Shown: positions 12,901 to 27,900 of the stretch, in pieces
Numbering within the stretch: the first letter of the stretch is position 1
Layout: each line of letters begins with the position of its first letter
Assembly (NCBI GenBank): GCA_011037195.1
Contig: JAAEAF010004360.1
Location: 17,318 to 81,317 of the forward strand
Length of the DNA: 64,000 nucleotides
Direction: 5' to 3'
Source: Triatoma infestans
Taxonomy: Eukaryota; Arthropoda; Insecta; Hemiptera; Reduviidae
Notes under the pieces: model-generated
Told to the model about the DNA's origin: nothing
The model's database searches: none
Seen by the model: only the letters and a program-made list of their open reading frames with translations
Translations under genes and position numbers: made by a program

Positions 12901-15900
12901 GCGACAGATGGCCGCCCATCGGTGATTTTCAAAGAGTGGTAGCTTTGAATCGGCCAGGTGGCTTCTGGTCAATAATGATCCTTGTTTTAAAGGGTTTTAT
13001 CGGTGCTTGTCTTTGATACTGATGTATTGACCCTTGTATTGAAAAGGCTTTTTGTTCGGCGCGGCCCTTGTTTTCAAGACAGCGGCCGGCTGGGCCACTA
13101 GTTATAAATTATCCTTCCTTCTTGGTATCTTTTGTGAAGATAGCGGCTGGCTGGAGCCACTTGACATTGCTATGACATTGATATGTCATTACATTTAGGA
13201 CAATTCGAAATATGTGCAACTCAATTTCTAAATTCATTTCAAGAAACTTACGCTCTTAATTTTTTAATGCCACCACTTTAAACGATCTGAAAAGGTGCTG
13301 GATCAATTAAGTCTGCCACACACATAATATAATATTATATGCAAATAGAATCTGTTAATAAAACTTCGCTTGTAGTAAAATCATAAAGCTCTCAAATTGT
13401 ATAATTATTTCGAAGCATATTACATACAATCAACTCAAAAAAAAAAAAAAATAAATGTAATATCAAACAATAATCAACAAAAAATATTAATAATATCAAA
13501 TAAAATCACACTAATTATCATCTAAATTAATGCCACAATCACTCTGCTCAACGTGAATTTTTTTTTTTCAGTTTTTTTATTATTATTAAATATTCTAAAT
13601 ATATATATATACATAATATTTTATAATTCATCATCAAACAGGTAATTAATGTGTGTCAGTTTTTTGTTTTTTGTTTTTTGTTTTTTTTATTTTTATTGTT
13701 TAATAATCCTATGTGTGATTTTGTAATTAGATATATTTTTTTTATATATATATTATATATTTTTTTTTATTAGATTTGTAGTTTTTCTTGAAATTATTTT
13801 ATATATTTAAAAAATTTGGGTTTAATAGTTTTTTGTATATTAATTAAAGTCTTGTAGCAATCACTTAACACTGAAGGAGCAATATAGTTTGATGATTAGT
13901 GTGCACGGATGGTTTACATTATATTTATAAATGTCTGTTAATTTCTAATTAACTTTTTTCTTTCTTTTTTTTATAGTGTATAAGCTTGGATAGATTTATT
14001 TATTTATTTTTTTTTTTTTTTACAATTAATTATGATTATTTATAAACTTATTGTTTTGTTTTTTGAACAAAAAAAATTATTAAATAATGTTTTTTTTTTT
14101 AAAAAAAAACTATGTTTAATAAATAATAAAAATATAAATCAAAGCTTGTATACTCAAATCATGAATAACACTTATTTAACAATAATTACTAATAAGCAAA
14201 TTGAATTAATTATATTTTTTTTTTTATTATAAATAATTATTAATATATTAATTTTCATTATTAATTCCCATTTAGATACTTACACAAGAAGATTGGAATG
14301 TTGTACTATTCAATGGAATGGAAAAGACAAGCCATTGGGCGGCATTATATTTTGTTGCACTTATGACATTTGGAAATTATGTATTATTCAACTTATTAGT
14401 GGCTATTTTAGTGGAAGGATTTTCATCTGAGGTAAAAAAAAATAAATGATTCTTTTTTTTTTTTTAATTAATGAATATTTCAGATAAATTATACGTTCAT
14501 TCATAAAAAAAAAAAAGCAAACCTTACTATACTGTTAAAAAAAAAAAAAGAAAAAAAAAAGCTAATGTGAAGCATTCACACATTTTTCTCTATGGAATAG
14601 AATAGCTAAGTGGTTAGCGTACTGGACTCCCACACGGAGGTCCCGGGTTCGAGTCCAGCTATACCTTAGATTTTTTTTCCTTAAGAGCCTCGACAGCTCA
14701 TTGTCCAGTGACGGACAGTGTTGTCTGTAGCTAGAGAACAATGTCCGGAGGCCGGCAGTGCACTGAGAACGCTTCCGGGCGCCAATGACCTTGGATGTTG
14801 ACGCGCCTTGAAAAAAAAAAAAAATTCTCTACTTCTCTTCTTTCTTTACTAACACAAAATTGTAAATTGACAAATTTTATAGTTAGTATACCAAAATTTA
14901 ATGAAATTCGTTGGTGTTCTTTTTTGGAGAAAATCGAGAAAAATGAAAAAAACAAACTGTAAAAACGCACTTTCACTTAACAAAATTTTCTTGAAACACG
15001 GGAATTTTGGCAATCTAATTAATTCTAATTAATTTTGTTTAGATGATAGAATTATATAATCAACTAAGATAGCATTTAGGAGGAAAACATAACCCTCCGC
15101 TTTCCCCCAAAAGCCCCCGTCCCTTAAATGTCTTTACCCGGAGGAATGTTTCAAAAAATAAAAGTTGTAGCTCACATTCTTAATTAAAAAAAAAAAAATC
15201 ATTGGAGCCGTTTTAGAGAAAAGTAATAGAAAAACTGAAAAAAGTACTTTTCAGTAAAAACACATTCCCAGTCATCTGACTTTCATCACACTCCGAATAT
15301 CAACAACATATTTAATTCTAATTAATATTAGATAGATGATAGAATTGGGTAATAAACTAAATTAGCATTTTAGAGGAAAATTTCACCAATTTTTTTCTCC
15401 AGAGAAATGTTTCAAATAAAAGTTATAGATCAGAGATATTTTCCATGATAGCCTGTTCTTTTTTGTGATCATCGACCGGTTTCGGGTGTCCGCCCATCTT
15501 CAAGATGCGTTTGCCAAACAGTGTGATAACACATACTTGCACAGAGCAAATTCAGTTTACACACTGGTGTGTAAACTAAAAAATATTTAGTAATTAACAG
15601 AACTTTAACCGCACATCATTTATAGAATTGGTCGGCGCAAAAATGAGTAGATTTAAGAATATTTTAACACAAATTTGGGTGGCTGGATTGCAGGAAGATT
15701 ATAGACCTCCTCTATCCGGCATGTAAGCTTTTGCTGACCATAATCCATAAAAAAAACATGCAACTTTTTGATTTGCTGGTGTAGATTAGCAAGGTAGAGG
15801 TATGAAACATATTGTAATGGAATAGTTATAGTGATTGGTTCCGCAGAGTTGTAAATCATATAAAATTTAATAAAATATTTTTTGTGATAGCCTGCTTCTA

Positions 15901-18900
15901 TTCGTGCGGGTTTCAGAGGGGGGTTCGTTGATACCTGAGTGGGTGAACCATGTTGTTATTCGCTTTTTAAAAGACTTTTCTCGTTTCTTTTAAAACAAAA
16001 AGACTTTTCTAAAATTTCTCTTTTAAAACTCTTAAAACCAGTGGATCAGTTAAATTTGCTTTATGCGAGTCTATGTTATCACATTGTTTTAACAAAAACA
16101 TCCTGATGATGGGCAGACGCCCGATGCCCACAATAAGAAGCAGGCTATCATGGAAAATATCTCTGATGCTTTCCAGCTCTGCGGAACCAACCACAACAAT
16201 AATTATATAAGCTATTCTGCAATACTTTATAAACCCATTTCTTTCCATTTCAAAATTACTTAAGTTCGGTTACAGTACAAGAACACTACTAAACATAAAA
16301 GAGCCCCTACTAAACACTTCTAATTTACCCTAATATGGGACACGCCTCCATAGAATGAAGCATAGACTTTAATTCATTCTAATTACATTAATGAACTTAT
16401 TTGGGCTATTGCATTATTATATTTTTACAATTCCAATTTTTAGCTAAATAAAAATTATTCAAATTTATCCCATTAGCTAAATAATCCAACTTTTATCATT
16501 TAATTTAATATTATCATTAAATAGGCTGCTCTATTTTTTAGTTTTGATGACTTATATATAACAGTATGCAGTCATCGAATAACCTGGGTTGTTACGAGGT
16601 TGGGGAGGGGGAAATACCCACCCTAGAACCCTCCAGGATCCTGCGATTTCTTTAGGGATCTCAACCTGGAGAGGATGCTGTAGATGAGCAAGCTCACCTA
16701 CAGCACCAGAGGTCATCTGTGCCTTTGGCACTTTCTGTTTCTGTAATAGTTAATATAAGTCCCAGCCCCTAAATTTTATATAGAAATCATTCCATACATT
16801 ATAACTATTCTGTTTAAAAACATCCACCAAAGTCTATTTATTATTTATATTCTGAAATTATTTTTAGCACTAAAAATTTCTCTTCATAGTTTCAAGTGTT
16901 AAGAGTTTAGGATATCTATTGTTCTACATCTTTAAAACTGTAAGTATATAATCATGAGCGAGCTTTAATCTATGTAATAGATATATTGATGCAATTTGTG
17001 ATTCTAAGATTATTATTACCCAATCTGGTGTATCCTGGGGGGAAGGGTGGGAGTCTTAACTACTTTTTTATTAAAATAAAAAGTGAATAACTGTTGCTTC
17101 CAAATATAATTTATTTAATTTCACCATTTTCAGAGACATGAACGAAGAGAAAGAGAACAACGTGAACTGGCCAAACAACAGGCAGCCTTGCAAAGAAAAT
17201 ATTCAGAATGCTATAGTGAAGATGTGTATAGTTCTTGTTCACTATCTGAACAGGATAGTTACTATCATGTAATGTTTCTTTTATTTTTTTATCTTCTTTA
17301 TTTCACTTATTAGAATTAAGCAGATTATAATAATCATGAAAAGAAATAACTAATAAAAACAAATAAAACATAAATAGGAAATGAAAATTGATAAAGAGAA
17401 AGATTATTCAAAGAAAGGCAAGGATAATGGTAGTAAAGAGAAAGAGAATAGTTGGAAAATGAAACACTTACATAATAGGAGTGATTTTGATACAAAGTGC
17501 AACATACAGAAAGGTATCAATTTAGAATAATACGTAATATTATGGCCTGTGATTTTAACCCATTAACTGAGTAAACTAATCATTCTAACTATCATACTGA
17601 ACTAAACATAAACTATCATTCAGTAGAAATGTTCAAAATGATTAAATAAATATCTAAATGATTCAGTTCTCAATTGAATATTGTTTAGAAATTGGAGCGG
17701 ATGTTGGTGTAGTGGTTATGAATATGGACTTGTAACTGGGAGGTTACTAGTACGAGTCCCGCAAATAAGTGCTAAATTTATATTAGTTTAAAAAAATGTT
17801 AATAGTACAGTATTTGCTTCCGCACCTCTCCATGACACCTAATTTATTAGTTGGACGTTAAGCTTGACTGAAACTGTTGGAATTTTTAGTAAACATGTAG
17901 TAGTAGGGAAGAAACCGTATAACATACATAGATCAGAGATTAAACCTAATATCAGCACTTCCACAACAGCAACTAGTTTTATTGAAATAAGTAGTAATAG
18001 GGCTTATTTAATTAATATATACCATGATTAATGAAAGTTATAGGAATCATTTTCAAGAAAATGCAAAAAAGACAGAACGACGCACTTTGATATGTTCGGT
18101 CACTTTGACCGAAACCATCGTGACGGTTTTTTTTAATCATATCTAAAAAGGAATAAATATCACGTTTGATCTTCCTACGATTTCGTTTTTGAGATATTCT
18201 GTTCAAAAACACTTATTCAGGCTCAGGGGATCTAAATTATAGAAAAATCAATTTTGAAAGTTTTGACATGATCGCAATATTTCCTCGTACAAAGTTGGTA
18301 ATTTTTTTTTGTTTTCTTAATTAAACATTTAAGTTCTTCAGTCTTTTATCCTATAGTTTTAAAATTTCCACGCATACTACAATCCACAATAAATTAGGTC
18401 CCTTCAAACTTTAGCTCCCCTCCAATCGACTGTTTGCTTTATTACTCTACTTTATTACACCACTGTAATCCTTCAGAATCTCGCCAAGTCGACTATATTA
18501 TTAGTGCCATCTATTTTATAATTAACAGCTTCTGGCTATGACTATAGCTTCTCCACCCTCCACTCAGCAAAGCTTTGCTTCTCATAAACTTGGTTTGTGT
18601 TCGTTAACCGTGAACTTTTTTTACTTAGCTTTATGAATTCTCCATTCATTTTCGGCTCTGGTTGGGCCTACAATGTTTCTTATTTTGTTTTAAAAAAAAC
18701 CTAAAATTTGGGGGAATCGCTTTTCATGAAAGTCTAGCCAGTACAGTTGAAGCAAATTTCCAGTATAACTGCTAAATTTATATTTGTTTAGAAAAACTGA
18801 TAGAAATATATGTGTGATCCGTCCCTCACCAAGACACCTAAGCCTGTCTGAAAAAATAGGCATTACTTTACGTTTTTATTTTATGTTCTATATTGATTTC

Positions 18901-21900
18901 TTTTATATGAGCATAAAAAAAATGCATGAAAAACAAAGATATCATGAAATGAGGGTAAATTTTGAGCTTTTTTTTTAAAAAAAATGTGCTTTCATTTGTT
19001 GATTATACAAAATTCTTCACTTAGAGTTTAGACAATATTAACTAGGTTCTGTTCCTTGCATTTTATCTTTCCTTAATTTAGGAACAAACACCATTTTGCA
19101 AAAATCCAAGCCCTCGCTTCTGTTGGTCAGGTTTGGTTTTACATTGATGACGATTTCGTTAATAAACTGAAGTTAAGAAGCTACAAATTAATAACTGGCC
19201 TTAGTTACGAAGATCAGAAAAACAGCGACGGGAATTAAAATTTCTTAGACTTTAATCTAATAAGTTTAATGCTACTGTGTCATTAGTCCAGAACAATTTC
19301 CCTAAAGCTATATTTGCTAAATGCTTATTGCTCTACGATTGAAGAGCCCCTAGATATAAATATAATGTATAAAACAAATAAAACCAATCAGTTAATTGGG
19401 TTAAACAAAAAAAACGTTCTAATAAAATAATAATTCCCAAGAGCCAATTCGATGTCTGTATCTATGGTTTGAAGACGATGTTGCAGAAAACCAGATGTTA
19501 TCGCAAGGTGCACCAATTATAACGCATACAGCTGCAACACCACAAGATTCGCCAAATGCAACCCTAGATGCTAGTGCTAGAGATTTCAATAATAAATTAA
19601 CTTCAGCAATGGCGTTACATTTTTATTCAAGTTCATTATCTATTGATTCTATCGATTGTTCTGTGGTAAGTTATCAAGTTTTTTTTTTTATTTATTTATT
19701 TTTATGTTTGTTATATACTATGATTTTTAATTAAGAAAGACAAAGCTAACCTAGAGACCATAACCTTTATGATGCTTTAATAAAAAACAGATACAGATCT
19801 CTCGTTCCCAGCCCACCTACCCGTCTACTTCCTTAAAAATGAACTCTTTGATTTTTCTGTTTCTTTACACTGGTCTAATATATATTTATGTAAAAATACT
19901 TATGTGTAAACACAAACATTAATCACATACATAAGAGTTTGTTGATTAGGGTTACAGTACAGAGTTATTGTGTTTTTATATAGAAGATATAAGTTTCTCA
20001 CTTTTTTTTTTTTTTGCTGAATGTATAAATAAAATAAAAACTGAACATAGTAGTGATCATGTCCTCATTCCACAATAAAGAACCAGCCAATCACGACTTT
20101 TTTAATTTTTTTTTACTTTATTTTCTGTTCTTTTCATATGCAATCTTATGTTTTCTAAATACAGTTTTTACAAATCTAGTGCAATATTAAAAAAAAGATT
20201 AGATAAATCCCGCATGAAGGCTAAATAAAATTGTCGAAACGTTAGCTTTATCTTAGTTTTTTAACAACTGAACCACACTCAAGAACAATTTCTCTACAAG
20301 GGAAGGAATTAGCTTAGTGAAAGCGCGGTGATACGCTTGCTTGTAAAAAAAAATAAATTACAAGTACAAAATCGCGTTTAAGAACGAATTTCTACTTCAT
20401 CACACTGTTAGCTCCAGTTTTGAGTACAAGATCTTTACAGAATTACAAAATGAACTAACTAGGAATTCAAAATCCTGTTTGAATCGTCAATGTTCTTTAT
20501 TTTATTTTCGACTACATCTCTACACTGATTTCCTTCGTCTATGACCCAGCAAAATCCAAATAAATTCTTTCCTAACATCTCCCACCATTCATTGTAATCT
20601 TCATGACCATATCTATCAAACTTATTCCAATTATTTCTAAGCAACAGTTGTAATTGTTGAGTGCTTTGTATGAATTAAAAAAAATTTAAATAAAATATTT
20701 TCCAAAAAATATATAAACACAAAAAAAATACTGGAATTTGGTCATTTGGACTCTTGAACATTTATTTCTGTTAGCCTAAAAATTTGCGAACGAAAGTTTA
20801 TTGTAAATAAAAGCTCACTTTATTCAAGTATAGAGAGAATCAAATTCAAATAACAATTCACGAAACGAGCAAAGAGAGAATCCAATTTCTCACTTTTAGC
20901 TTGGATGTAATATAAATTTTCTTTCCGAAATACTGTATCTAGAAGTTTCGGCTGCTTATTTAAGCTAATACAATATTGGATTTAAATCCCGATGTTGCCC
21001 TAAATTGATAAGTAATAGAAATATAATGAACTTATATTTGCTACTCATCTCCTTCCTTGATACCTGATGATGACCGAAAGTATGTTCTCCCGAATAAATG
21101 GGTTCGGATTGTTGGCTCACAATACTAGGATGTGTCCAATGTTTGTGTCTAAATGTGTTTATGCAGAGCGTGATTGCACGTAGATTTGCACAGTTATTTA
21201 CTTGTTTATTAATAATTGCTATTTAATTGTTGCTAGTTTTTGTTACTCCTTGTAAATATTATGCGCTGTTTATCTTAAGTGCACGCAAATTTGCATAAAA
21301 TTAATTGTATATTTTAATTTTTGGCAGATTAGCTAAATTTGGTGATATTTTTAATATTGGTGAACATTGAGCATTAACGATAATTGATAATCAGTAAGAA
21401 CTTGTTCCTGATTTAGATTACATTTTAGTTTATTCATATTTCTTTTTAAAATCACACAAACAACACCTTCTTTTAAAAGGCAAAAATGTAGCAACATCTG
21501 GTCGCCACGGGACTAACCTTCCCACCAATATTCCGTTCGGTCCTCTCATAAAATAAAAAAAACATTGTATGCCCTGACTTTGCAATGCGCTAGTTGATGG
21601 CACTATTATCAAGACATGAAACCTCTCGCTAGTCACAAAATGATGCAAGCTTACACAGCAAAAGTTTCTGATGAAAAGAGGTATTTCTATATTTATTTAA
21701 AAAAATTTCTGAGTATTCGAACCCTAGTCGTCAGAGTTGTGTTATTGAAATTTCTTCAATATTAATTTGCTTTTTACTTGTTATGATTGTCCAAAGACGC
21801 GTTTGATGATCGGTTGATTTTGTTTTTAATTTTATGATTATCTAGGGTCATGTAGTGCTTGTACGCGATCAAAACATCTACTACTTAACTTCTTATTACC

Positions 21901-24900
21901 GAAGCAAAAACTAATGCATCTTTTGGTAAAGTGGAGAATAAGCCCTCCAAATCAACAGTTAGGAGTTGGAAAATGGAAACTGCATTCTAGATAACCTATA
22001 CAACTGAAACCAACAAATAGTCTCTCGCTAAAAGATGGAAAAAGTTATCTTGATTGAGGAAAACTTGTGAGGCTATCTGATAAAAGCTTTTTGGCAGAAT
22101 ATGCATTTTTTCCTATTTGTGGCCCACAAACATTCTCAAGCATTCGCATTTAATTAGTATCCACAAGACGAATGACTTTACGTGGAGATAGAACAAAAAA
22201 GAAGAGATGCCAGTCAAAAATTGAGTTTCATGTCCCTTCTGGATAACCCAGTGAGTGTATTATTCAGAGATGGACTAGCAGATAAGCACGAAAGAAATAC
22301 AGCATACATTCTCAATAAATCCACCTAATCTTCTACAACAGTTTCTTAGTCTCATGGTGAGGACAGCAGTCACGTAAGTAGTTGGTAAAAGAAGTAAACC
22401 AATACAGGCTTTTAATTGACTCTCAGCTATTTTCTTGTGTTCAAAAATAGGTGGAACGTTATCAAATTAACTCGAAATAAACGCATGGCAGATCTGTAGA
22501 GTGACTGTTTTCTTTTTTGTAATGGATTGTGCTTCAGTCGGTGTCCCGGAATTTTAAAGTGTTTTCTAACGAACTTCGCTAATGAATTCTCCATTAGCTG
22601 CTCAACCTTTAGAAGTATCCTTTAGAGTCTATTTCCTTTGCTTCCTTTTGAAAAGTGAACTGAAGTTTGTGCCACAAGCTAAAAGAAAAAATGAGAAAGT
22701 TTTCTCCAATAGAGCGTACCAAAAATAGGCGAACGTGTATCTAGGTAGCTATATTTTGCTTTCTAAAGGGCTAAGGGAATCTGTAAAAGTTCCTGTTCGG
22801 AATAGGTTAATTCAGTCCATAAAAGCTTTTTCAGTTCATAGTATGGAGAAATTCAAATGTTGGAGACGAACGAAAACTTTTAAATTTCTTTGAGATCAAA
22901 CTAATTCAGTGTTCTTAGTTCAGTTACTTAATGAAATCGTTTCATTTAATAAAATATCATAATTGGAGGTAAATTTTGATTTTTATTTATCCTTCAATTA
23001 ACAGCAGCTTCTTAAACCAAATTCCAATATTTTTTTTTTTGTTCTGAAAGAACTCTCTTGAGATTGTTAAGTTTTCTATCAGAATTGAAAGCTTACTCTA
23101 TTAATTGTATATTTAATTCTATTTAAAGTCATCCCAAGGAAGTATACCTGGTATGTTAAAACCTCCAACACTGACTGTGAACAATTTGAATCCAAATAGT
23201 AATAATACACCTTTTGGTAGACGCTCTAGCATAGCCAATAATGGAACATTTCGCAAAGATTCCACTCAGTCGTAAGTATCTTTTAATATGACTGATATTA
23301 ATCAAAATCGGTATTTAAATTGAGAGTATAATACTTTTACTTTTTAGTGAATAGTTATAGTAATATCTCGAATAAGGATTTGTCTTGCATTAAGTGATAT
23401 TGTCAACTTCTTTATAGTTTGGGAATATTTTATAATATATAATAATTATTCATCTGTTTTATTGTATTTCTTTCTTTTTGTTATATTTAAGCACATCTCT
23501 CTTTCAAAGGAGATGCTCATGGAAGATGTCGCGTAATTCTTTAAGAAGGAAATCAAGAGCAGGATCAGAGCCAGAAGATGAACAAAATATTGTACTTAAC
23601 AATAATAACCATCTTATTTCTAGTCCAATGTTAGTAGCATGAAGAAAAAGAATTATCATTTTTAAATAACTATAGAGACAATAATATGATTTTTCTTACT
23701 AGGCACGGTGGTGAACATATGCATTGTAATGGTAACTTAATTGAGACAATCAGAAATGATACACAGAGCTCTAGGAGTGCATCAATTCATAAAAGCAGTT
23801 CTCAGAATTCTGCTAAAACCTATGGTGATCAACTTTATTGCCCACAAGTAAATATTCAAATTTAAACTAACTTTTTTGGCCTTTCCGCATACGGAGCTTC
23901 TGTGGACCTAAAAGCGTTTGTGGCCTAAAGTTAGCAAAGAAGTGCATCACTAACCAGAAACCCAGCGATTAAAACTAGTAGCTATATAAGTTTCTAAACC
24001 ATGCAATTCTCTTTAAATCGCATCAGTTACTTATTTTGATGTACGAGACCTTGTGCAGGTAAACCTGTACATAGAAATTTTCGGTCATCGTTTCATATAT
24101 ACACTCCGTTTTTTTTTCTACGTTGCACTTGAATATACTTTTTACATTATTAAGAATTTTGCATCATGAACCTAAACCTTAACTCTTCAAATAAGTTTCC
24201 TGAGGCCACGGTAAATTTTTCTTAAGTATCACAATTCGTGATGTACAGCATACTTTGCGCATTTTTAATATTTTCATATAAAGCTTCCAAGAATAAATAG
24301 CAAATGCTTTTGCATCACTGTCACAGCATGCCAATAATTTCAAACTATTTAAACGTAATCTAGAAGCAAAATAGTAAGCAATTTTTTTGATGAAAAAAGA
24401 TGTTTTCAACATCTTTTCTCGTCAAAAGATGACGTCATTTGTCTGCAATTCTGCCACTCATTTGCGAACAGTCCAATAAGATGCTAACTTTGCGTCAAAG
24501 CTGTTGTTCAATATTTGTAAGCTGAGAGCAGTGCATTGGAATAACTATACAGTGGTCATGTCTATCTCGCTGCAAAAGGAGCATAGCGGAGAAGATTCTG
24601 CTACCCCTATCCGACGAGTTGATGTCGAAGATAATCATGCCCAGACTTAAGCATAAAAACAGGCAATCCTTGGGGCTCTAGGTAAGTCTAAAAGTAAATG
24701 ACTGCCTGGACTCTGAAGGTATTCTCTCTAACTACCGTGCCGTTTCGTCGCACAATTATTATTCAGGTAAATAGACATTCAGAGTGAATCGGATGATCCG
24801 GTTGAGGTTCCTCCCGCTAGCGCTAGTATCTGATTCCTCATTTTCTAATCCCCCCCCCCCCAGTGCGATGGGAATAATTTCAAAACAATTTCCTTTCAGG

Positions 24901-27900
24901 CTACAATGGTATTGTTTAGCTTGTTGCAGCAAGCTCTTACATTATTACTGATTTCCAAAGATTTGAAAGTATCGCTAAAATAACCAACAAAAAATGATGG
25001 AATCACTCAACAAAACAATTTTCATATATCTACATCCTTTGCTTTTCAAGTACTAAATGTATAGCTACCAATTTGCCGTCAAAATTACACGCATAATTTC
25101 CCTATCGCTGTATTGTGCCGAGCTTGGAAATGGCTTGTAGAGCCATCTGCATAACCTGTAGCCACTGAGAATGAGGATAAATGTTCGGCTGTTGTTTCTA
25201 GCGCTTTGATCTTCAATTTATGTTAAGGTGTTGAAAGTTTACTGACCGGGATGTAAAGTTCTGTCTCTATTTTTGGAATGAATAGCCACAGTTCTTTGCC
25301 ACTAAATTTAAGCTAAATCTTTTCACTGAATTTCTATGAGCGGCCATCAGGGTTACATATTGCTTAATTCTAACTTGATGCTCAGCTCATCTTCATGTAG
25401 TTTTATCTTATAAGACTGATAGATTCAATGGCTGCATCTCTACACTTGTCACTTTGAGATTTATTAATAAAAATGATCTTTTTTTTCTTTTTTTTAATAT
25501 TATGTAATTGGTTATTGTTGAACTTAACTTTATATACATTAAAATAACCTATTATTTATGAAATTTATTTATTTAATCATTTATTTAAAATATACATAAT
25601 CACCAAAACGAATTGAATTTTAATAATGCACTGTAAAAAGTTATTTTAAAGAAATTTCATTCAGTAAACAAATCACTTTTCCTTTTTCATCAAACACAAT
25701 TTTATATTATTTTTTCCAATATTTGGCATATTGCCATTTTGATATTTAACAAAACTCTAAGCACATTTTGCTTTTCAGTAGTTTAATCATAATGGTGAAA
25801 TTAAATAATTTATCAATTTTATTATCATCGCTTTGTATATTTAGTTAATAGAAATGTACTTTGTATATCACATCATTATTTAATGCTTCAAACATTGTTT
25901 TATAAAAAAGTAAAAAAAAATGCATAATTAATTGTTTTGTAGAACACTCTCATTGCTTCATTACAGATGAGAGTATTTCCCAACCACTAAATAATCCACC
26001 AGCAAACAGTTCAAGATTTCACTAATTATTCTTTTAGTTGTTGTTATGTTGCGTCTTTTGCCGGCAACAAAATGGAACAAAGCACCTGTTTAGAAAACAA
26101 TGCACAAGTGAAGCACAAAAAAGAAGAATGTCCTGCAAAACAAGTAAAAATACATCAGGCGTGACGGACCGGACAGATATTCCATCAATTCACTATTATT
26201 TCATGTTCGGATCGGTGTTTCTTTTTTAATTATTTATTTAACTAGTCACTTCCAGGATACTCCGTTTGCGGAAGGATTTTGAATGACTAGGATGTATTAA
26301 ATATTGATTTAAATTATGCATAAATTTATTAAATGGAAATCAGGTACCTTGGGCAGGAAGTGGTAGCTTATCAAGGCAAAATTCAATAGGAGCTGCAAGT
26401 ATTTGTAGTGCACCAAATCCTCAACAGTTGCTGTCACCAACTTCAGCAATTTCACAACCTTCCAGTCAAACTGGATTAAAGGTTTCTAATATGGCCTGCA
26501 AAATATAGTGCTTTAAAAGATTATTTTTTTTTTTTAATAACTCATATCTTCAATTATTATTTTTCAGGTTGTTCCCAGCAATAATTCGAATCTTACTGTA
26601 CCATATAGAGGCGATGAACCAGTTAAATCTGTAAATATAGCCAGTACCGGTACTATGGTGCTAATGGGTGCCGGTACTGGCCAAGGTACGATATCACCAT
26701 TACCAAAAGTTAAAGAACCACCGCCTATAGAAGAAACTTCTTCAGAACCTTCTGTGCCGCCAGTAGATAAGGTGTTCTTCTTTTTTGAGAAAAAGGGTTG
26801 CATTAAAGATAGAGAAGAGTATTCATTGTATATATTCCCTCCTGATAATAAGTGAGTATCATTTTTATTATTCATTATATAACTAACATTATATCATAAG
26901 ACGAATAATCATAAATAACACATTTAGTTTCATCTGTGTCCAAATTATCACATGTACATTTTTATCACGGTTTAAGTTTATCGGCTGAATCGTTTTTTTC
27001 CGACATGCCTTCAACCATCTCGGTCCACAAAATTATTAAGTTCCACGTTAACCTATGCTCATGTAGATTTTGAAAATACTTTAATGCAAGTGTAGGTAAT
27101 TCTGTTCTATTGTGTAAATATTCCACGTAATTCGAAATTCAAATCTTGAGGAATGATATTTTTCTTCTGGAATGCTCCAGTATTCGCAGAGACCAAAAAG
27201 TAGGAAGCGATATATTAGGGACCGCTGGCAAAGCCCCAAATAATAAAATTACTTCGTTATTACGTTTTTACAAGATTTTGTTATTATTTTGCAAGCTGGG
27301 AAATGAAAAGTTTGCGAACTCTAAAATCATGGCCTGCACCAAATCTTGTAAAAATGGAAAATAACTTTGAATTCAAAAATCGAAAGCAATAGTGTAGAGA
27401 GAAATTCAAAATTAGCTGGAACTCTAAAACAATGTAATACTGTAAATAGGAACGCAAAATAAGTTTGAAGTCTAAAATTGAATAAATAGAAGTATAGAGA
27501 GAATATCAAAATAAGTTTAAACTCTAAATTCAAAAGTGGAAATGTAAAGTGGTTAATCAATTCAGGAAGTCTTTCTTCCGGTTGAAAAATTTTAACCGAA
27601 ACCAGCGCTAAGCGGATCGGTTAAATGGATGGATGGTGCTTAAATGGATCCAAATTTGAGCATCCTGTATTTTTTCTAATTATCCACAAATAAATCATTC
27701 TTATAAAACATTTTTTGATAAAAAAACCTTATAATTCTGGACCCGCCCATCTATATATTGGCTGCTTTACAGCTTAAGTTTGGATAAGGGGCTAGGAAGC
27801 ATGGACCACCAATATTAGGTAATTCTATATGTACACAGACAGCTCCAGGACGAATAATGGAATGGAAGCCAGGGTAAACGGAGCTAATTCGAAATGTGAC

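Noticed and set aside
14595..14670. Possible tRNA gene with gggttcgagtcc
   Set aside because: Head of SINE family C; identical structure at 45934 and 61390 with a conserved non-tRNA body and A tail.
21430..21648. Minus-strand frame ending in a Cys-x2-Cys pair, considered as a piggyBac-type transposase tail
   Set aside because: No catalytic residues, terminal repeats or TTAA flanks were found, so the assignment is unsupported.
25967..26037. Strong acceptor (cattgcttcattacag) before 25967 as an exon start
   Set aside because: In the phase left by exon 23703 it reads only seven codons before a stop; other phases do not match an available donor.
26003..26143. Longer version of the candidate linker exon starting at 26003 in phase 0
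   Set aside because: It would allow inclusion together with exon 23703, but the acceptor (aatccaccag) lacks a pyrimidine tract; the 26038 acceptor is much better. Kept only as an alternative reading.
26564..26875. 103-codon open frame on the minus strand over the linker exon
   Set aside because: Shadow of the plus-strand exon at 26568-26851, which has splice sites and the conserved YIFPP segment.
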